Of a DNA stretch of 64,000 nucleotides, positions 58,950 to 64,000 are shown in pieces. The DNA is taken from NCBI GenBank assembly GCA_943737045.1, contig CALSFV010000029.1:930001-994000 (forward strand), written 5' to 3'. Position 1 is the stretch's first letter. Each line of letters opens with the position of its first letter. The notes beneath the pieces were generated by a model. It had not been told where the DNA came from. It was given only the letters and a program-made list of their open reading frames with translations, and did not search any database. The translations under genes and the position numbers were made by a program. This DNA is from Parapristionchus giblindavisi. Its lineage: Eukaryota > Nematoda > Chromadorea > Rhabditida > Diplogasteridae.

Positions 58950-61900
58950 GAACAAACAGAGTTTCCAATCACCGCCAATACGAGAGAAAACGACACAAGA
59001 AGGAGATTATATATGGGAAAATCCAACCTTTCAAGAATTAAAAATGTGTTTATTCTTTCGTAATGGGATTCGTGAGCCACCTCTGAATAATAAAACTCCA
59101 ATGACAATTCCCATGAACATCGACGCAGAAAGTTGAAAATTGAAAAAAATATAGAAAACTTCTACAATTCCGTACAATCTCTTATTTTTGTCATTTTCTT
59201 TCGTTTTAACGGTATATTAATTATATATTTATATAATATTTATTTATTTTGCTATTTATCAGGCTTGTTATGTGGGCACACGTTGTGTAAACGAGCAGGA
59301 GGTATGTTTATGGAGGGTGACTCGTCTTAATTTCATTTCACCAGATGTACAATAAAAATATAATTTTTAGCTCGAGTTTCGCAGGATTACACAACTCTAT
59401 TTGGACAATATGAATCGCAGCTGCCTGCATTATCTCGCCATTAGGTAAAATATTTCTCATTACTTACAAGGGAACTATTTAACCTTACCACAAAATTCTC
59501 TAATTTTGATACCCTGGCGTACATCTACATTGAAAAAGGTTTCTAAAAAGTTAGGTCAAAAGTTCCACATTCGCGTTTTAAGTCCTGTTCCGGGCCTCTG
59601 AAAAGAGCATTTTTAGGCTATTTTGGGCCTGTTTGGACATTTTTTTGCCTTTTTGACTCTCTTTGGGTCTACTTTTTGTCTATTTATGGCCATTTGTGAA
59701 CATTTTTGGCTTTCTGCGCCTTTTAGTATTTTTTGGAATCTTTTTGGGCAAATCCAGTGCATTTTCAGAGGCCCGAAAAAAGGACTTAAAACGCGAATGT
59801 GGAATTTTTGATTTAACTTTTTAGAAACCTTTTTCCATGTAGATTTACGCCAGGGTGTCAAAATTAGAGAATTTTGTGGTAAGGTTAAATAGTTCCCTTG
59901 TTAGTTTTCTCTTGTTTTAACTTTTCAACCCACCTCAAATAGATGTGTATTTTGTGTGTTATCGTTTTCCAAGAAGCGTCCCACGGAGGTTCATTGGAGG
60001 GAAATCCCTGTCAGGGCTGGGATTATTCGAATTTTTTTTGCTTTTTCGAATTTTTTAAAATCAATTTTTTTAAAAATTTTAATTATTTAAAAAAAATTAA
60101 ATGTAAAAAAGTATAGTCAAAACAAAAAAAGAGAAACATTTGTGAAAAATTGTGACCACGGGTGTGTTCAATCTGTAAAAAAAGTTGCGAACAAAGTTGC
60201 GAACTTTGTTTCAACTTTTTTCGCAGATTGAACACATCGCACATTTGACAAAACTTAACAAGATTCCTATTTTTATTGTTTTTCAGGGTCTTGATGAAGA
60301 GGGTTCTATGGGATTTACAGTAGTGGCCAAAAGTGAATAACATTTGGTTTTTTCGTCATCACTTTTTTTCAAACTCAACCGATCGAGTCCAGATTTTCAG
60401 GGATAATTTTGAGTGTTTTTACGTGTCTTTCACAAAAAAAAACACCCCGGTTGATCTTGTACGGTAAATTTTATTTCGATTTTATTAAAATTCATGGAAT
60501 GAGATTTTCGTTTTCTTCGCATTCTTCGGATTTTTTGCACACATTTTGCTAGCAATGTGTGTTGTATCGATTTAAAAGCATGAGACGGATTCTTGGGAGC
60601 AAGAATCTACCGAGATCCGAGCGAGAATCCTATCGTCGTGGACGCCAGATGGGACTGTCACTGGCACTCTGTAACAGCAGTTCCGAGTGACTGTTTCGAC
60701 TACCCTGATGGTCATCAAAACTTCAATCCGTGCTCAAACAATGAAGAAGGTTAATGTACGACCTCGCAAGTCGACCACGATATCGGATCGTCTGATTACC
60801 TACATCTCGAAGGAGAAACTGAGGCTCACTACAATGGGCATCAAGCGAGCACTAGCGGAGATTCGCTAATATGAGGTGACTAGGGCTTCTAAACATGGCT
60901 GAAAAGATGTTTGAGGTGTTCGTAAACAATGTACAACGTCTTCTTGCTTCGGGTCTCTTCGAACGTCGACATATCAAGAAACCGCTGCTCTCCGAAAAGA
61001 ATCGCAAAGCATGGATCACATGGGCAAAAGAGCACTGGTATTGGACCCCCTAACATTAGAATTAGGCCGTATTTTCAGACGAAAGCAATTTTCTGATGAT
61101 TGCTAAGGTGGGAATATATCATGTTCGTCGTCTGGTTGGCACTAGATTGGATGTGAAGTACCAACTGAGAACCGTGAAGCATTATTCAAATTATATTACT
61201 TTGGCATTTCTTTCTATGTCTCCTTTATTTTGCATTGTAATCAATTATGGTCCATTACCATAATTGTAAGTTGATGTCGTTTCTTTCGTTGTAATATCTT
61301 TAGTCTGGGACTCATGTCGTTGTAGAGTGAGGTTGTGTAGTAGTTGTTCTTGGATTGTGTTCGTCTTAGTCAGTGTAGATAAAGCTTATATTTATTGATC
61401 TCGGAACTGCTGCGACAGAGTGCCAGTGACAGTCCCATCTGACGTCCACGACGAATGGATTCTAGCTCGGATCTCGGTAGATTCTTGCTCCCAAGAATCC
61501 GTGTCATGCTTTTAAATCGATACAACACATTGCTAGCAAAATAAGTGCAAAAAATCTGAAGAATACGAAGAAATCGAAAATCTCATTTTCTGAATTTTAA
61601 TAAAATCGAAATAAAATATACCGTACAAAAACATCCGGGGTATTTTTTTGTGCAAGACACGTAAAAACACTTTGATTTGCACCGGGCGAGATTAGAGCGT
61701 ACTATGTTCGGATCACTACACAAAAGTAATAGCCACTAACAGAGTTATGACAAGCGGAATAAACCATTCAAATCAGTGATTCTGATAAGACACAATTGAT
61801 AAAACATCTCGAATGTTTGAGCATAGAGAAAATCGATAATTTAAATCGCAAAATTCGATTTTTTTCGATTCCATTAGTCCATTCCCTTCTTGGAAACGAT

Positions 61901-63858
61901 CTTAGAAACTTACTGGGTGTGGATTAATTATTGTCACACTGTAAAAACGGAATATCTTTTTATTAATCGAGTTTCGTTCAAATATTTACCAGTTAATCGT
62001 CAATCATCTGGGAATACTTTTTCGAGTAGACCGGGGGCTGGCATCGGGCGAGCAGGCAGCCACTAATCTCCTCGAATGAATTCGGAAAACTGTTCGTTTC
62101 ACCACGCCTTAAAGGGAGAGTAACAATTGTCAAATATAGTAGGTTAACCTTCCCTGGAAAATGGCACCACATGTGGTGTAGGCACTCGCCACGAAACATA
62201 TTTCTGCTGTATTTCTAAATTGTATTCCCAGATGATAGAAGAATATCTGGTAAATATTTGAACGGAACTCGATTGTTTTGAAAAAAAGATATTCCGTTTT
62301 TACTGTGTGACAATAATTAATCCCACCCTACATATATGTGAAATTCTGATAACTCGCGTCTATCGCATGTTTGCCAATATTTCAGGCCTGTCAATGATTC
62401 TATGTGGGAGGTTTCCATGAACGATGATATGGCAACCATTGCTGAAGGGATTAAAATATCAGACGGTAGTCTGGCAGTTTTCAAGTGCAAAAACGATAAA
62501 GTTTCTTCGGATATCAAAGAACGTAAGTTTTTATTGTTAGAAATTCATCAAAGGTATAACCCAAACTAATTACATATACTCACCACATTGGCAACACTCT
62601 CGCAAACAAAAAAGCGAGAGAATGGGGCGATAGCGGAGAGTGTAAAACTAGCTCGTTGTGGCTCACTAACGTATTTCGATATTGTCAAAATTAAAATTGC
62701 AGTAATTGTATCGGATGCCAGTGTCAAAGGTCCAGGTGTCCAATGTTTGTTCAATATCAGTCTTACTGACAAAACGGTTTGTGCTTTTTCTCATAATTTA
62801 AATTTTATCGACAAATGATAGTGTACCTGAGCAAAAAACAGTCTGTTGCAGCAGTTTTTTGCTCTGTTGAAAAGTATTTTGTTCAATGCAAAAACATGCA
62901 TAATTCACTGATATTCAGAAAACGTTCACGGACATTCTGCCTGTCGCAGATTCTCTCACTTTCATGCAGGACAATGTAGCAGCACCTGAATTTACCTTGG
63001 GACTATCATATGCTGCAATCACAAAAATACGTAGGAGAATTTTTTTAAAATTTCATTCAATCAATATTTCAGTCAAATGCCCCGATATAACTTACGATTC
63101 ATCGTGCGCATCAGATGAGGTCTGTCTGGATCATGTCCCTGGTGGTCATTACTACTGCCCATCATCTCACACGCTATTGTAAGTGTCCTATTACCAACGA
63201 AAAATGTATTCACGATCATTATATTATATTGCATTATATAATATGTGTATAATATTTTTATTCATTGAGGTATAAGACCGACACAACCGACTGGAATGTA
63301 TCTAGCCAACTAAAATGTACTACCGGACATTTCCAGTCATATCCAACCAAAGAATTTGTCCCCGATCATGGTATCAAATTGAAGTGTGTGCAGAAAAGTA
63401 AGTTTTAGAATAACATTTCTGGAGAATGATTTCAAATTAATTTTCATCAATCAATCTCAATCTTGATCTTGTTGTAGCAAACACTAATAAATAGTAACAA
63501 TTTCTCACCGTGAAAATGCATGAAGTTGAGAATACATTTGCTTTATGTGGTGTTACATTTTCAAAACGTGCGCACGGCGTGCGAACGATTTGAAATGCAC
63601 GGCGTGCATTTTTCTATACGGTGTTACATTTTGAAACGTGCGCACGCCGTGCGCCTGTTTTGAAAATGTAACACCACATTACGAAAGATCTACCAGTTAA
63701 ACCCGGAAAAGCGACTTTTTCAATTAATTTATATATATTTTTAAATGGTTTTGTTGAAAAAATGTGTTCTTATAGAGTGCCGTCAATGTAAAGATCCCAT
63801 GACTTCTGCCGCCGAATTCGTGATGCCTACTCAATACGACCAATGCGCGCATCTTCAT
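58740..63858 (+). CDS. Cys-rich membrane protein family, gene 4 (5' exons 1-9, continues off the right edge)
   Basis: Exons: 58740-58829, 59263-59301, 59371-59444, 62386-62522, 62703-62776, 62919-63030, 63073-63178, 63270-63397, 63776-63858. The 843 nt stay in one frame. Exon lengths and phases parallel gene 1 (90/39/74/137/74/112/106/128/83 against 90/42/77/137/74/106/118/131/80). The start at 58740 is preferred over an in-frame ATG at 58698 because TTCAG ends one base before it, as in the other members. Exon 1 encodes a signal peptide (MRTFISLIFILVM...) and ends with the same GTTCG donor. Exon 9 holds the CRQC start of the six-cysteine unit; the rest lies beyond the window. Intron 3 (2.9 kb) contains three nested mobile elements. 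The protein is clearly diverged from gene 1 yet in frame, which suggests it is functional. Role unknown. Confidence 0.83.
58886..58947. repeat. (AT)n microsatellite in intron 1 of gene 4
   Basis: About 60 bp of TA/AT repeats. Confidence 0.9.
59467..59900. mobile_element. 434-bp MITE with TTA target duplication, intron 3 of gene 4
   Basis: CAAGGGAACTATTTAACC and GGTTAAATAGTTCCCTTG termini with long inverted arms, TTA on each side. A three-base TWA target fits PIF/Harbinger-type MITEs. The centre has TTTTTGGC-like repeats. Confidence 0.75.
59984..60012 (-). repeat. End fragment of the 365-bp TIR/tRNA element
   Basis: CCACGGAGGTTCATTGGAGG, GAAATCCCT match the terminal 29 bases of 16235-16599. 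A degraded tRNA part of the same element (TTGCACCGGGCGAGATTAG...TTCGGATC) lies at 61676-61742, so an old copy seems split by the Tc1-like relic. Confidence 0.5.
60318..61672 (+). mobile_element. Tc1-like element relic with long inverted repeats
   Basis: The left end CAGTAGTGGCCAAAAGTG follows TA and resembles Tc1-type termini. Arms of about 280 bp (about 60405-60685 and 61395-61672) are inverted copies (for example GATTCTTGGGAGCAAGAATC and its counterpart). The outermost 90 bp of the right arm are missing, so the right end is truncated. Located in intron 3 of gene 4. Confidence 0.75.
60687..61185 (+). pseudogene. Tc1-like transposase relic
   Basis: Reads ISDRLITYISKEKLRLTTMG (helix-turn-helix region), then VNNVQRLLASGLFERRHIKK and LLSEKNRKAWITWAKEHWYW, then FSDESNFLMIAKVG, the order of a Tc1/Tc3 transposase with the first catalytic D in FSDES. 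Stops and frame changes separate the blocks and the C-terminal half is absent. Confidence 0.75.
61915..62328. mobile_element. MITE with GGATTAATTATTGTCACAC ends
   Basis: Terminal inverted repeats of about 95 bp, GGATTAATTATTGTCACAC to GTGTGACAATAATTAATCC, enclose about 200 bp in intron 3 of gene 4, ending about 60 bp before exon 4. Confidence 0.72.
63545..63679. mobile_element. MITE with GC-rich core, intron 8 of gene 4
   Basis: ATGTGGTGTTACATTTTCAA is inverted at TTGAAAATGTAACACCACAT. The core has GTGCGCACGGCGTGCG repeats and its complement. Confidence 0.75.
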
Positions 63859-64000
63859 GTAAGATTCCACAAAGTTATCGATATCATTTTACAATTATGT
63901 GCTATTCCCGAATCGCTCGGCGTTTTTCCAATACTGACTCATTGAAAGCTGATCACTCACAAATTGGCAACAAAGTCTACAAGCAAATAGCGAGATTTTC

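Overview
The window looks like nematode genomic DNA, AT-rich and intron-rich. Coding exons are 40-150 bp with GT...TTTCAG introns. Family genes carry a TTCAG acceptor one base before the start codon, which fits spliced-leader trans-splicing. Introns and spacers are full of palindromic MITEs and Tc1/mariner relics. A diplogastrid such as Pristionchus is my guess, but no marker gene here proves it.

Layout. Positions 1-44060 are a head-to-tail array of near-identical units: 1-18687 (unit 1, the array continues left), 18688-38088 (unit 2) and 38089-44060 (unit 3, partial). Each unit holds the 3' half of one gene and the 5' half of the next, so the genes cross unit junctions. On the minus strand there is a 5' part of gene 0 (389-3172), a complete 20-exon gene 1 (22086 to 11750) and a complete gene 2 (41487 to 30957). 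At about 44060 identity drops suddenly but weak homology continues to about 44345. To the right, on the plus strand, lie a 3' fragment of the same family (46777-49200), an exon relic (53849-54280) and an in-frame 5' part of a fourth member (58740-63858) that runs off the right edge.

The family protein, reconstructed in frame over 20 exons (666 codons), has a signal peptide, a cysteine-rich ectodomain with a 153-residue cassette present twice, one membrane span near residues 589-608 and a short charged tail. The six-cysteine unit resembles the nematode C6/DUF281 type. The function is unknown; a surface or secreted-face role is an inference.

Mobile DNA. Comparing units gives empty and filled sites for several insertions: a 520-bp LTR element without coding capacity (TRIM) whose 182-bp LTRs contain a tRNA-like gene; two insertions of a 365-bp TIR element carrying a tRNA-like sequence, one of which replaces the C-terminus of gene 2; a 448-bp CACTG-ended element, also with a tRNA-like sequence; a 289-bp TA-flanked MITE; and a 1.1-kb foldback insertion with a 27-bp target duplication. 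The right part holds a mariner (52055-53314), a Tc1-like relic (60318-about 61672) and a TTAA-flanked element with 0.7-kb inverted repeats carrying a zinc-finger-like reading frame (55161-57737). The recurrence of pol III promoter-like tRNA sequences in three structurally unrelated element types is the most unusual signal in the window.
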